A stretch of 64,000 nucleotides of DNA, taken from the NCBI RefSeq assembly GCF_021044425.1, contig NZ_JAJNEC010000005.1:2356001-2420000 (forward strand), given 5' to 3'. Source of the stretch: Niabella pedocola. GTDB lineage: Bacteria; Bacteroidota; Bacteroidia; Chitinophagales; Chitinophagaceae. The stretch's first letter is position 1. Every line of letters starts with the position of its first letter. Shown here piece after piece: positions 7,849 through 16,695 of the stretch. The notes under the pieces were generated by a model that worked only from the letters and a program-made list of their open reading frames with translations, did not search any database and was not told the origin of the DNA. The position numbers were made by a program, and so were the translations under genes.

Positions 7849-10684
7849 AACCTTTCTGGAGCGTGGCAGCCTGCTTACGGTGGGTGCCCTGATGTATGAA
7901 AATATAGCATGGGCCTCTCAGAACGACCGGGTGCAGGTGGCGGCAAAAGACCAGCTGTATGAATTATTTAAAACACCGCAGGCGGTTTACCGGCCCTTTG
8001 TGCGCTGGTGGTGGAACGGTGATAAAGTGGAAAAAGGAGAACTGTTGCGGGAGCTGAAGCTGTTAAAAGATGCCGGCATTGGCGGCGTGGAGATCAATCC
8101 CATTAAGTTCCCGCAGCGTACCGATGATATGGGTATCCGTTCGCTGACCTGGCTCAGTGATGAGTGGGTGGACGTGCTGGACTTTACGTTAACGGAAGCA
8201 AAGAAACTGGGCCTCACCTGCGATCTGATCGTAGGCTCCGGATGGCCCTTTGGTGCCGAATACCTCCAGGGCGATGAATGCGCGGATATCATGACCATTG
8301 GTGTAAAGAAGGTAACCGGGTTAATGGATTTCGAAGCACCGATACTGGACTTTATCAAAGAAGCCGACCCGGCAACCACAAGCCCCTATGCCCACCGGAA
8401 GCTGGAAATGCAAAAGGTATTTATGGTTCCGGATCCTATGAAATCATTGGATGAAGTGGTGGATCTTTCCGATCAAATCGCCTCGGGTTTTATTAAAACA
8501 AAAGTTCCCCAGGGCAATTATGCGATCTATGCCCTCCTGAAAACACGGGCATTCCTGGAGGTGATCAACGGCGCTCCGGGCGCAAACGGACAGGTACTGA
8601 ACCACTTTAATAAAGCGGCGGTGGAAAAGTACCTGAATCATATGAGTGATGCGATCCAGAAAAAGATCGGTCCGTTAAAAAACCGGGTACGTGCACTATT
8701 TGTAGACAGCATGGAGCTGGAAGGTGCCAACTGGACGAATGACATGGCGGAAGAATTTAAAAAACGCAGGGGCTACGACATTATGCCCTACCTCCCCCTG
8801 ATCTTTTCCAGGATCGGTGCCATGGGAAATATATACGACTATAATTATGGCACCCGCTTCACTCCGGAGTTCCAGGATGTCATCGAACGGGTACGCTGCG
8901 ACTTCGACCGTACAAAAATAGAGCTCTTAAAAGAGCGTTTTGTGGAGCCCTTTCAGCAATGGTGCAAAAGCAACGGAATGCTATCGCGGGCACAGGCTTA
9001 CGGACGGGGCTATCATCCGCTCGAAGCCAGCATGGGTATGGATCTGCCGGAAGGCGAAACCTGGATCAAATACGGGATCGGGGAAGAAATGCCGGAAACG
9101 GATTACCGCATCGGGCGGGGCTATACCATGGTCAACAAATTTGTTTCTTCTGGAGCGCATCTTGCCGGAAAACGGGTGATCTCCTGCGAGGAAGCAACCA
9201 ATACCGATATGGTGTTTAATGCATCCCTTCAAACCCTGAAGCTGGCCTCGGATCAAAGCCTGATTACAGGAATTACGCATTCCGTTTACCACGGGTTTAA
9301 TTATTCGCCCAAAAATGCACCCTTCCCCGGCTGGATCCGGTATGGGAATTTTATGAACGAGCGCAATACCTACTGGCCGTTCTTTAAACGGATCAATGAC
9401 TATAAGGCCCGTGTATCTGCACTCCTGCAGCATGCAGATATGTTTGCTGATATTGCCATACTGCCACCGTTGTTTGATGCCTGGGGTAAATTCGGAGCCC
9501 CCAATGAACCCTTCCCCTCACTTACCTATCCGGCCAACCTGTCCCTGATCTGGGAGGCCATACAGCAGCACGGGCATGGATGCGATTATGTATCGGATGC
9601 GATCATTAATAAAGCAGTTGTAAAGGAGGGATTCCTGGAGTATGGTCCGCGTAAATATCATACCCTGTTCCTGGTGCACGTGCAAAGCCTGGAACCGGTT
9701 ACTGCCCGTAAACTGCTGCAGTTTGTGCAATCCGGCGGAAAGGTGATCTGTGTACAGAATATGCCGGATAAATCGGTAGGGCTGCTCAATGCAACAGAGC
9801 AAACCAAACTCGTCCTTAGTATTCTTGAGGAACTGAAAACCTTTAAAGACCGGTTTATTTTTACAGAACATCCGGAAGAAAATTATCCGGCCTGGTATAA
9901 AGCGCTGCAACAGAAATACCAGATAAAACCCTATGTAAGCATTACGGATGGCAACCCTTTTATTCAGCAGGTGCGGTATACCAACGATACGGTAGATCTG
10001 CTGCTGGTGTTCAATTCCAGCGCCAACTATCCTTTTAAAGTAACCTTCCGGCCGGACGCAGCCATTTACGAAGGGCGGTTCGGGCATTACTGGGACGCCG
10101 TTACGGGGGATTGTTACCGCCTTGAGAACGACCGGGAGATCACGGTGACCCTTTATCCCGCAGACATGCGGATCTTTGTTTTTGAAAAGGACCAGCGGAA
10201 AAAACTTCCCCTGTATAAAGAAGTGCCGGAGTCGGAAGGACAATACCCGGAGATCACCACGCCCTGGAGCGCCGAATTCCGTCATATCGACGGTTCGGTG
10301 AAAACAGCCTCGCTTTCCGGCTTAAAAGATCTGAAAGAGCTGCCCGAGTACCAGTATTTTGCAGGTACCGTTATTTACCGGAATACATTTTCAAAAACCG
10401 CGAACGGCCCGTCTTACATCGACCTGGGTACCGTACAGGGTATTGCACAATTAACATTAAATGGAAAAGACCTGGGCGTGCGGTGGTTTGGCCGTTACCT
10501 GTACCATGTGCAGCCCTGGATGCGGCCGGGTGAAAATACCATCGAGATCGCGGTTACCACCACCATGGGCAACTATATGAAGTCGCTTACGGACAACCCG
10601 GTAGCGCAGTACTGGACAAACGGAAAAAGAAAGCCGCAGCCCATGCGTTCTATGGGCTTGCTGGGACCTGTTACTGTATTTTAA
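7838..10684 (+). CDS. GH106-like glycoside hydrolase (putative alpha-L-rhamnosidase)
   Basis: A 948-residue secreted hydrolase. The N-terminus KRRTFLERGSLLTVGALM resembles a Tat or export signal. The catalytic part shows features of the GH106/alpha-L-rhamnosidase group: FVRWWWNGDKV, GIGGVEINPIKFPQ, LGLTCDLIVGSGWPFG, ALFVDSMELEGANW and ISCEEATNTD, the last two supplying acidic residues. The C-terminal 120 residues form a GH2-type sugar-binding jelly roll (YFAGTVIYRNTF to LTLNGKDLGVRWFG). GH106 enzymes release terminal rhamnose from rhamnogalacturonan-type pectins, which suits the GH28 neighbours. The exact bond cut is inferred. Confidence 0.88.
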   Translation: MKRRTFLERGSLLTVGALMYENIAWASQNDRVQVAAKDQLYELFKTPQAVYRPFVRWWWNGDKVEKGELLRELKLLKDAGIGGVEINPIKFPQRTDDMGIRSLTWLSDEWVDVLDFTLTEAKKLGLTCDLIVGSGWPFGAEYLQGDECADIMTIGVKKVTGLMDFEAPILDFIKEADPATTSPYAHRKLEMQKVFMVPDPMKSLDEVVDLSDQIASGFIKTKVPQGNYAIYALLKTRAFLEVINGAPGANGQVLNHFNKAAVEKYLNHMSDAIQKKIGPLKNRVRALFVDSMELEGANWTNDMAEEFKKRRGYDIMPYLPLIFSRIGAMGNIYDYNYGTRFTPEFQDVIERVRCDFDRTKIELLKERFVEPFQQWCKSNGMLSRAQAYGRGYHPLEASMGMDLPEGETWIKYGIGEEMPETDYRIGRGYTMVNKFVSSGAHLAGKRVISCEEATNTDMVFNASLQTLKLASDQSLITGITHSVYHGFNYSPKNAPFPGWIRYGNFMNERNTYWPFFKRINDYKARVSALLQHADMFADIAILPPLFDAWGKFGAPNEPFPSLTYPANLSLIWEAIQQHGHGCDYVSDAIINKAVVKEGFLEYGPRKYHTLFLVHVQSLEPVTARKLLQFVQSGGKVICVQNMPDKSVGLLNATEQTKLVLSILEELKTFKDRFIFTEHPEENYPAWYKALQQKYQIKPYVSITDGNPFIQQVRYTNDTVDLLLVFNSSANYPFKVTFRPDAAIYEGRFGHYWDAVTGDCYRLENDREITVTLYPADMRIFVFEKDQRKKLPLYKEVPESEGQYPEITTPWSAEFRHIDGSVKTASLSGLKDLKELPEYQYFAGTVIYRNTFSKTANGPSYIDLGTVQGIAQLTLNGKDLGVRWFGRYLYHVQPWMRPGENTIEIAVTTTMGNYMKSLTDNPVAQYWTNGKRKPQPMRSMGLLGPVTVF

Positions 10685-10691
10685 AAAATGA

Positions 10692-12176
10692 ATGATGCGA
10701 AGAAAAAATGTTTTTTTAGCCATACTCCTTTCCGGCCTTTCATTGATGGCTGCGGCAAAAGATTATAGTGCTGTTAGTTTTGGCGCAAAAAAAGATGGCA
10801 TGAGCCTGAACAGTGCCATTATACAGGGGGCCATTGACTATATTCACGAGCAGGGCGGCGGCCGGCTGGTATTTGATGAAGGAAAATATCTTACCGGCAC
10901 CATCTTTTTGAAGTCGAATGTAACCCTTCACCTCAAAAAGGGGGCCGTGCTGCTGGGTTCCGTAAATCCCTTCGACTATGAAAAAAATAAGTACATCGGC
11001 TGGACGTCCATGATCTTTGCCATAAAACAGGACAATATCGGCATTACCGGTGAAGGCATGATCGATGGACGTGGCTTTCTTACTGCGGTCAATATGGTAG
11101 GCAATATTCAGAAAGGATTGGTAACGGATCCGTTGAAATACGACCGGCCCAATGAAACCAACCGCCCGCAGAACATCTATTTCCGTGAATGCACCAATGT
11201 GCGTATTACGGGTGTAACACTGAAAGATCCGGCCAGCTGGAACCAAACCTACGACCAGTGCCGGAACCTGTATGTAGACAGCATTCATGTTGATAGTAAG
11301 AGTTACTGGAACAATGACGGCATTGATGTGGTAGACTGTGACAGTGTGGTGATCAAAAACTCTTATTTTGATGCGGCGGATGATGTGATCTGCTTCAAAT
11401 CGCACGACGCCACAAAGATCTGTCAGAATGTGATCGTGGATAACTGTACCGGCAGGTCCAGTGCAAACGGGCTGAAATTTGGAACGGTTTCCCGTGGCGG
11501 GTTCCGGAATTTTAAAGTAACCAACCTGAAGATCATTGACACCTACCGTTCGGCCATTACGTTTGCCGCAGTAGACGGCGGATTTGTAGAAAACATAGAA
11601 GTGGATGGTGTGCGTTCGATCAATACCGGTAATGTCATTTACCTCCGCATTGGCGACCGCTGGAGCAACGGCAAACAGCCGTATATGAAAAACGTTCGTA
11701 TCTCCAATGTATATGCAGAAGTGCCGGCTACCAAACCGGATGCGGGGTATAGCTACGAGGGCCCTATCGAAGACCTGCCGCGGAATATTTCACCGGCCAG
11801 CATCATCGGGCTGCCGCAGTATAAGATACAGGATGTAACGCTCAAAAATATCGAAATCGTTTATCCCGGCGGCGGCAACCCGCACTATGCCCGGCGTGGA
11901 TTAACCAGGGCGGAGCTGGAAAGCATTCCGGAAATGCCCACAGCTTACCCGGAGTTTTCGCAGTTTAAGGAACTGCCGGCCTGGGGATTTTATGTGCGGC
12001 ATGCCACCGGTATCCGTTTTGAGAATATTACGCTAAGAGCAAAAGAAAGCGATTACCGCCCGGCCATCGTATTTGATGATGTACAGCAGGCCTCTTTTAA
12101 CAAAGTGAATGTAGCGGAGCCGGCTGCCAAAAGCAAGAAGCAGGTGTTCCTGCACAATACTACAAGATCCAAATAA
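10692..12176 (+). CDS. Glycoside hydrolase family 28 protein (polygalacturonase-like)
   Basis: A 494-residue GH28-type right-handed beta-helix enzyme with a signal peptide (about 1-22, ending MAAAKD). The catalytic signatures are present: Asn-Asn-Asp209-Gly and Asp227-Ala-Ala-Asp230-Asp231, followed by the conserved SSANGLKFGT turn and repeated beta-helix coils. GH28 enzymes hydrolyse galacturonic-acid linkages in pectin (polygalacturonase, rhamnogalacturonase and exo forms). It lies seven bases after the GH106-like gene. Compared with the following gene it is full length and apparently active. Confidence 0.92.
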   Translation: MMRRKNVFLAILLSGLSLMAAAKDYSAVSFGAKKDGMSLNSAIIQGAIDYIHEQGGGRLVFDEGKYLTGTIFLKSNVTLHLKKGAVLLGSVNPFDYEKNKYIGWTSMIFAIKQDNIGITGEGMIDGRGFLTAVNMVGNIQKGLVTDPLKYDRPNETNRPQNIYFRECTNVRITGVTLKDPASWNQTYDQCRNLYVDSIHVDSKSYWNNDGIDVVDCDSVVIKNSYFDAADDVICFKSHDATKICQNVIVDNCTGRSSANGLKFGTVSRGGFRNFKVTNLKIIDTYRSAITFAAVDGGFVENIEVDGVRSINTGNVIYLRIGDRWSNGKQPYMKNVRISNVYAEVPATKPDAGYSYEGPIEDLPRNISPASIIGLPQYKIQDVTLKNIEIVYPGGGNPHYARRGLTRAELESIPEMPTAYPEFSQFKELPAWGFYVRHATGIRFENITLRAKESDYRPAIVFDDVQQASFNKVNVAEPAAKSKKQVFLHNTTRSK

Positions 12177-12200
12177 TTTCATTTTTAAAGTTGTTATCAT

Positions 12201-12947
12201 ATGCGCGTATTAAAACTGATCCTGTTTACGGCGTTATTACCAGTGTTTGCGGCTGCCAAAGAATATAAAGCTTCCCTGTTCGGCATCCTGTCGGATGGTG
12301 TTACCAACAATACCCGTTCGATACAGAAAGCCATCGATTTCATTCATGAGCAAGGCGGCGGTCAGCTGGTGTTCTATGTAGGGCGCTATGTAACCGGGGG
12401 CGTGCAGCTCAAATCCAATGTAACCATAAAGCTGGAAGAAGGTGCGGTGCTGGTAGGTGCGCCATCTGTTTATGATTATAACAGCTCCGGCCGTATCAGG
12501 GCCATCATCAGCGCCGACGGGCAGCAAAACATCGGTATTTCCGGGAAAGGGGTGATCGAAGGCAATGCCTTAAGCCTAATGGCAAATGTTGCGGTATTAC
12601 AGCAGAACGGCTATCTGCGTTCACAGGATTTTGTGCGGCCGGCACTTATGGGGTTTACCAATTGCTCCAATATAAAAATCGATTCGGTGAACCTCTGGAA
12701 CGGTAGCGGAAAAGCCCAGGTATTTGATGCCTGCAGCGATGTGGTGGTGGAAACGGTAAACATCAGTAGTAAGCAGGTTGGCGGTACCGGGGGCATCCGC
12801 TTGTTGGCATCAAAAAATGTACTGATAAAGGATACGTTTATTGATGTAGCATTGCAGCCATATATTGAAGGATCAAAAAACAATCAATCCATCCGGGTTG
12901 ACCGGGCAATTGATCCCGCCGGGAAACTGCTCAGTGTTTCGGAGTAA
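12201..12947 (+). CDS. Short GH28-like paralogue lacking the catalytic residues
   Basis: A 248-residue protein with a signal peptide (to about AAAKEY) that aligns with the first half of the preceding GH28 enzyme, sharing IHEQGGGQLVF, LKSNVTIKLEEGAVLVG and NIGISGKGVIEGN. In the gap-free aligned part, the catalytic Asn-Asn-Asp-Gly is replaced by Gly195-Thr-Gly-Gly198, and Asp-Asp by Leu218-Gln219. The protein stops soon after, missing the second half of the helix. It looks like a tandem duplicate turned into a non-catalytic, possibly glycan-binding protein, or a decaying gene. No in-frame remains of the second half follow the stop. Confidence 0.8.
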   Translation: MRVLKLILFTALLPVFAAAKEYKASLFGILSDGVTNNTRSIQKAIDFIHEQGGGQLVFYVGRYVTGGVQLKSNVTIKLEEGAVLVGAPSVYDYNSSGRIRAIISADGQQNIGISGKGVIEGNALSLMANVAVLQQNGYLRSQDFVRPALMGFTNCSNIKIDSVNLWNGSGKAQVFDACSDVVVETVNISSKQVGGTGGIRLLASKNVLIKDTFIDVALQPYIEGSKNNQSIRVDRAIDPAGKLLSVSE

Positions 12948-13175
12948 ACCGGATTCAATATACATTCAACAAAATAAACCACATAACTCACGCGTTTTTT
13001 TCGGCCTGTAAGGACATAATAAACATACTTATGGTCGCCCTGAACCGTGTCATCCTGGGTTGTTTATTCGCGTTGCAAAATCAATAAGATGAGGACAATC
13101 GTTCCCAGGAATCATCCCGAATATATCACCCGGTTCCGGTGTGCCGGAATATTTCAGGGTCTGTATGGACGTCTG

Positions 13176-13892
13176 TTAATCCAGTTTCTTTAAGAGTCGC
13201 ACCGCATTTTTATGATACAAGTTGTTTGATGGAACGGCGGTGGCATATTTTTTAGCCAGTTCCTGGTGCCCCGTTTTGTAAGCACACAGGGCCGCAAAAA
13301 AATAGCTGTCTTCCTGGTAGGCCGAACTGCTTTGTAACAGTTTTTCAAAAACAGGCAGGGCGGTTCCCGGCTGTTCCGTTTTCAGCAGGCAAACCCCATA
13401 ATAAAAGGCAGCCATTACATCTTCCGGGTTACCATCCGCCGCGGCTTTTAAATGCGGCAGGGCTGCCTGGTATTGCTGATCGTTAAACAATTGTCCGCCC
13501 TCTTTGCCATGATCTGTGGCGCCTCTCACCACAACATTAGGCATAGGTGTTACCGGGTATCGGTCGATACTGGCCGGCGTCAATACAAACAACAACAGTA
13601 CGGCGGCTACCGCTACGGCGGCAAACACCAGTTTACGCACGCGGCCTGTACGAGGTGCGGCGGCAGCCTTTTCACGGAAATGCTCCCGGGTAAGCGGCTC
13701 CAATACGGCTCTTAATTGGGCTGCGCCTGCTGCAGCGGCTTCGTGTTTCTGAACAACGGCCTCCGTATACAGCCAGTCTTCATAAGCCTTCCTTACATCT
13801 GGCTCCTGCGCTAGCCGGCGCTCAAAATCGCTGCGTTCTTCCGGTGACAGGGTATCTGAAATATATGCTTCTATTTGTTCGTAAAGATTCAT
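13176..13892 (-). CDS. Membrane protein with C-terminal TPR-like region, putative anti-sigma factor
   Basis: A 238-residue protein. The N-terminus (LYEQIEAYISDTLSPEERSD followed by FERRLAQEP) resembles the cytoplasmic part of anti-sigma factors in this phylum. One membrane segment lies near residues 87-106 (VFAAVAVAAVLLLFVL). The outside part has TPR-like helices (FNDQQYQAALPHLKAAADG, AAFYYGVCLLKTEQPG, YFFAALCAYKTG). Its start overlaps the sigma-factor stop by 4 bases (ATGA), so it is translationally coupled. The cysteine/histidine zinc motif of classical ZAS anti-sigma factors is absent. The anti-sigma role is inferred from context. Confidence 0.75.
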   Translation of the reverse strand: MNLYEQIEAYISDTLSPEERSDFERRLAQEPDVRKAYEDWLYTEAVVQKHEAAAAGAAQLRAVLEPLTREHFREKAAAAPRTGRVRKLVFAAVAVAAVLLLFVLTPASIDRYPVTPMPNVVVRGATDHGKEGGQLFNDQQYQAALPHLKAAADGNPEDVMAAFYYGVCLLKTEQPGTALPVFEKLLQSSSAYQEDSYFFAALCAYKTGHQELAKKYATAVPSNNLYHKNAVRLLKKLD

Positions 13893-14449
13893 GACTGGTG
13901 ACGGTTGTGATTGACTAATTCGATTAATTCAGACATACAGATGGATTTCTTTTTCCGCAGGTAGGCATAGCTTACACCCAGCTGTTCCGCCAGTTTCTGC
14001 TGCGAATCGCTGAGGTAGGATGCCCGGATGATTTCCCGGCAACGCTCACTGAGCTGTTCCAGCAGTTCCATTACCAGGGCTTCCTGCTCCATTTGCTGCG
14101 CATGTGCCGATGCTTCTGCGTCTGTGTTGTCCTTCAGGTATTGATATCCATCATCCAGACTTTTTGTTACCCCCGACCGGGATTTTTTCTTCAGCAGATT
14201 GATCCATTTCCGTTTACAAATCAGTAACAGAAAGGCTTCAAAAGGGCAGGTCAGCACAAATTTTCCATCGGCCGCCAGCTTAAAAATATCGATCAGCGAT
14301 TCCTGGAAAATATCCCCGCATTCTTCGGTATCGGCCCCTTTCGATTTCAGGTAGGCAGTAATGGACGGGGCATATTTACGGTAGATTTCGGAAAGCAGCA
14401 CTGAATCATTCTTCCGTAATGCTTCAATATATCGTTGGTCTGTATGCAA
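13889..14449 (-). CDS. RNA polymerase sigma factor, sigma-70 family (ECF-like)
   Basis: A 186-residue sigma factor with region 2 (FQESLIDIFKLAADG) and region 4 helix-turn-helix (QQKLAEQLGVSYAYLRKKKS), and no region 1 or 3, as in ECF factors. The best start is a TTG; no upstream ATG was found in frame. It is followed by the putative anti-sigma gene and is divergent from the PKD and CHAT genes across a 254-base gap. It probably drives its own operon and perhaps the divergent pair. The target promoter is unknown. Confidence 0.87.
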   Translation of the reverse strand: MHTDQRYIEALRKNDSVLLSEIYRKYAPSITAYLKSKGADTEECGDIFQESLIDIFKLAADGKFVLTCPFEAFLLLICKRKWINLLKKKSRSGVTKSLDDGYQYLKDNTDAEASAHAQQMEQEALVMELLEQLSERCREIIRASYLSDSQQKLAEQLGVSYAYLRKKKSICMSELIELVNHNRHQS

Positions 14450-14703
14450 TCTTATAAAAATTAAATAGAATAAACGGTACCTCTTACAGCAGCAGCGTTA
14501 CCTCCAGGGTTCCCGCTCCCGAATCTCAAAAATATTGAATATATTTACCATAGCGAACATTTTGGATGTATAACATATGGTGCGGGGCACAGATTCATTC
14601 CAGCACATGCCGCTTTGCCTTATAAATCAATGACACGGGCATGGCAATGGAATAGACCCGTATTTTTCAGGTAACAATTTTTGCAACCGGCTGATCTGCA
14701 TAT

Positions 14704-16695
14704 ATGGGACAATTAAAACGGAAGCCACTATTTTTTTTAACAGGGTTATTGCTTGCTGCAGTTGCGGCGCATGCCCAGGTGCAAAAAGCGGCATTGGAGG
14801 ACAGTACGATACAAACCGCTCCGGATAGTGGCGGACTTCGTTTTTCGGCCCCATTGCCCGCGCTGACGCAGATCCCCGGTGCTCCCGAACCCTTCTATAC
14901 CCATTTATGGGATTTTGGCGATGGGCATTTCAGTACCGAAGCTGCTCCGGTACATAATTATACCGCGGAAAAGGATTACGATGTATACCTCTACGCGGTA
15001 AATAACTATGATGACGGCAAAAAGCCCGAACGGAAGAAAATAAAAGTGGCGGCAAAGGGCAATAACAATAATGTGGCATCGGTATCAACCGCTGAAAAAG
15101 ACTTCTTTAAAGCGAACGGTGTTTTCGAACTAAAGTACAACTGTATGGCTAAACCCAATGATACCATGGTATTGCTGGTGGGCTGGAAAAACACTGGTAC
15201 ACAGGATGACCAGGGGAAGCTGTACCTGTTTTTAAATGAGAAGATTTTTGACCAGACCTGTTTTGAAAGTGCGGGCGATAATAAAGGATTCCGCTTTTTT
15301 AACAGCGGAGATAGCCTGGTTGCCGGCCCCCCGGCGTTGATGGCCGGCTTGGAACCGGGCAAACAACTGAAAATTACGGAAAGCGGTAGTCCGCCTTCCT
15401 CGGTGGTGCAGGTGCTGAACTATGCGGAGGCGGCCAATACCTTTTCGAGCACCATGCTGCTGTACAAAAACAGCTTTATGATCGAGCTGGGAAATACGGC
15501 ACCCGGAGCTGCACATTTTGCCCTGGCCGAGTTAAAAGTAACGCCGGAAATGATCAAAGACACCAATGCCACTGTAACGGTTACCGGTGTATATGTTCCA
15601 AAGAAAGGAAACCCCGTTCTGCACCGCCTCAATATACCGGTGGTGAATTCGCACGACCCGAATAAAATGAATTTAAAAGGCGGCAGGCTCAGCTACCGTT
15701 TTTTAAGCAAGCATAAAGAACTGACCTATAAGGTTCGTTTTCAGAATACGGGTAAGGGGCCCGCACGTAAGATTGCACTGGATGTTGCAACGCCAGGATC
15801 CCTCGATCCGCAAACCGTACAGATCAAGGATCTGTCGCCATTTTGTGCGCCCTGTCAGGCAGGTGCAGAGAAGCGGGGCTGCTGGGAGCTGGAAAAAAAA
15901 GAAAACGGTCTGTTGTTTACGCTGCACGGGATCTATTTACCCGGCACCAACCAGAAAGGAGTGGATGATAAAGACAGCACCAAGGGGTTTATGGAGTTTT
16001 CTATCGTAACAAAGAAAAAGCTGGATCCGGTTCCCTTTAAAGCGCGGACCGCCATTTATTTTGATAAAAATGAACCCATATACACCAATAATGCTACAGG
16101 CCGGTTTAAGAAAAGTATCTCGCCCATTGTAATGGCCGGCTTTGAAAAGGCCACAGGTAAGGGAATGGTCAGCGATGGAATTGTAACCGGTTTGGGTCTT
16201 GCTCCGCTGGCACCCTACCGCCCTTTTTTCCAGTTTGAGCTGTATTATAAACAAGGGCTCAAAACAAGTGCGGGCAGCTATACGGTAGAGCGGAATGGCT
16301 TTATATCCATCGACGGGCGAAAAGAGTTCCCCTACAACAAAATGGATTCCTCGGTAGCCCACACCCTTTCACAGATAAAGCTGATCCCCCTCCAGCTGCG
16401 GCATAACTTCGGAAATTATTTTTCGGCAGGTGCAGGTATCAGCGTTACGGCTAACCTGGGCGGCAGTACGGAAACGACCCTAACCTATCACGGTGTTTCT
16501 GCCAATGGGGTGGCCGGGCAGATCTATGAACAACCGCTGTCCGAAAAGATAAAGGCCTTTTCCGGTATACGCGTACAACCCTTTATTGATATCCAACTGG
16601 GAAAAGTAAAGCTGGGCCCCCAGTTGGGCATCCGGTATTATTATAACGAAAAAAAGAATGGGTATACATTCCTTTATGCGGGATGGAAGTTTTAA
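14704..16695 (+). CDS. Secreted PKD-domain protein with beta-sandwich repeats
   Basis: A 663-residue exported protein. A signal peptide ends near residue 25 (AAVAAHAQ). A PKD fold at about 45-115 carries the WDFGDGHFST signature. Further on (about 315-445) there is a DUF11/DUF7619-like region (DPNKMNLKGG, KELTYKVRFQNTGKGPA). The last 170 residues hold alternating strands ending in LGIRYYYNEKKNGYTF, AGWKF, which could be a small outer-membrane barrel. Its stop overlaps the CHAT gene start by 13 bases, so the two are probably made together. PKD domains usually mediate surface protein or glycan contacts; no enzyme motif is seen. Confidence 0.75.
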   Translation: MGQLKRKPLFFLTGLLLAAVAAHAQVQKAALEDSTIQTAPDSGGLRFSAPLPALTQIPGAPEPFYTHLWDFGDGHFSTEAAPVHNYTAEKDYDVYLYAVNNYDDGKKPERKKIKVAAKGNNNNVASVSTAEKDFFKANGVFELKYNCMAKPNDTMVLLVGWKNTGTQDDQGKLYLFLNEKIFDQTCFESAGDNKGFRFFNSGDSLVAGPPALMAGLEPGKQLKITESGSPPSSVVQVLNYAEAANTFSSTMLLYKNSFMIELGNTAPGAAHFALAELKVTPEMIKDTNATVTVTGVYVPKKGNPVLHRLNIPVVNSHDPNKMNLKGGRLSYRFLSKHKELTYKVRFQNTGKGPARKIALDVATPGSLDPQTVQIKDLSPFCAPCQAGAEKRGCWELEKKENGLLFTLHGIYLPGTNQKGVDDKDSTKGFMEFSIVTKKKLDPVPFKARTAIYFDKNEPIYTNNATGRFKKSISPIVMAGFEKATGKGMVSDGIVTGLGLAPLAPYRPFFQFELYYKQGLKTSAGSYTVERNGFISIDGRKEFPYNKMDSSVAHTLSQIKLIPLQLRHNFGNYFSAGAGISVTANLGGSTETTLTYHGVSANGVAGQIYEQPLSEKIKAFSGIRVQPFIDIQLGKVKLGPQLGIRYYYNEKKNGYTFLYAGWKF

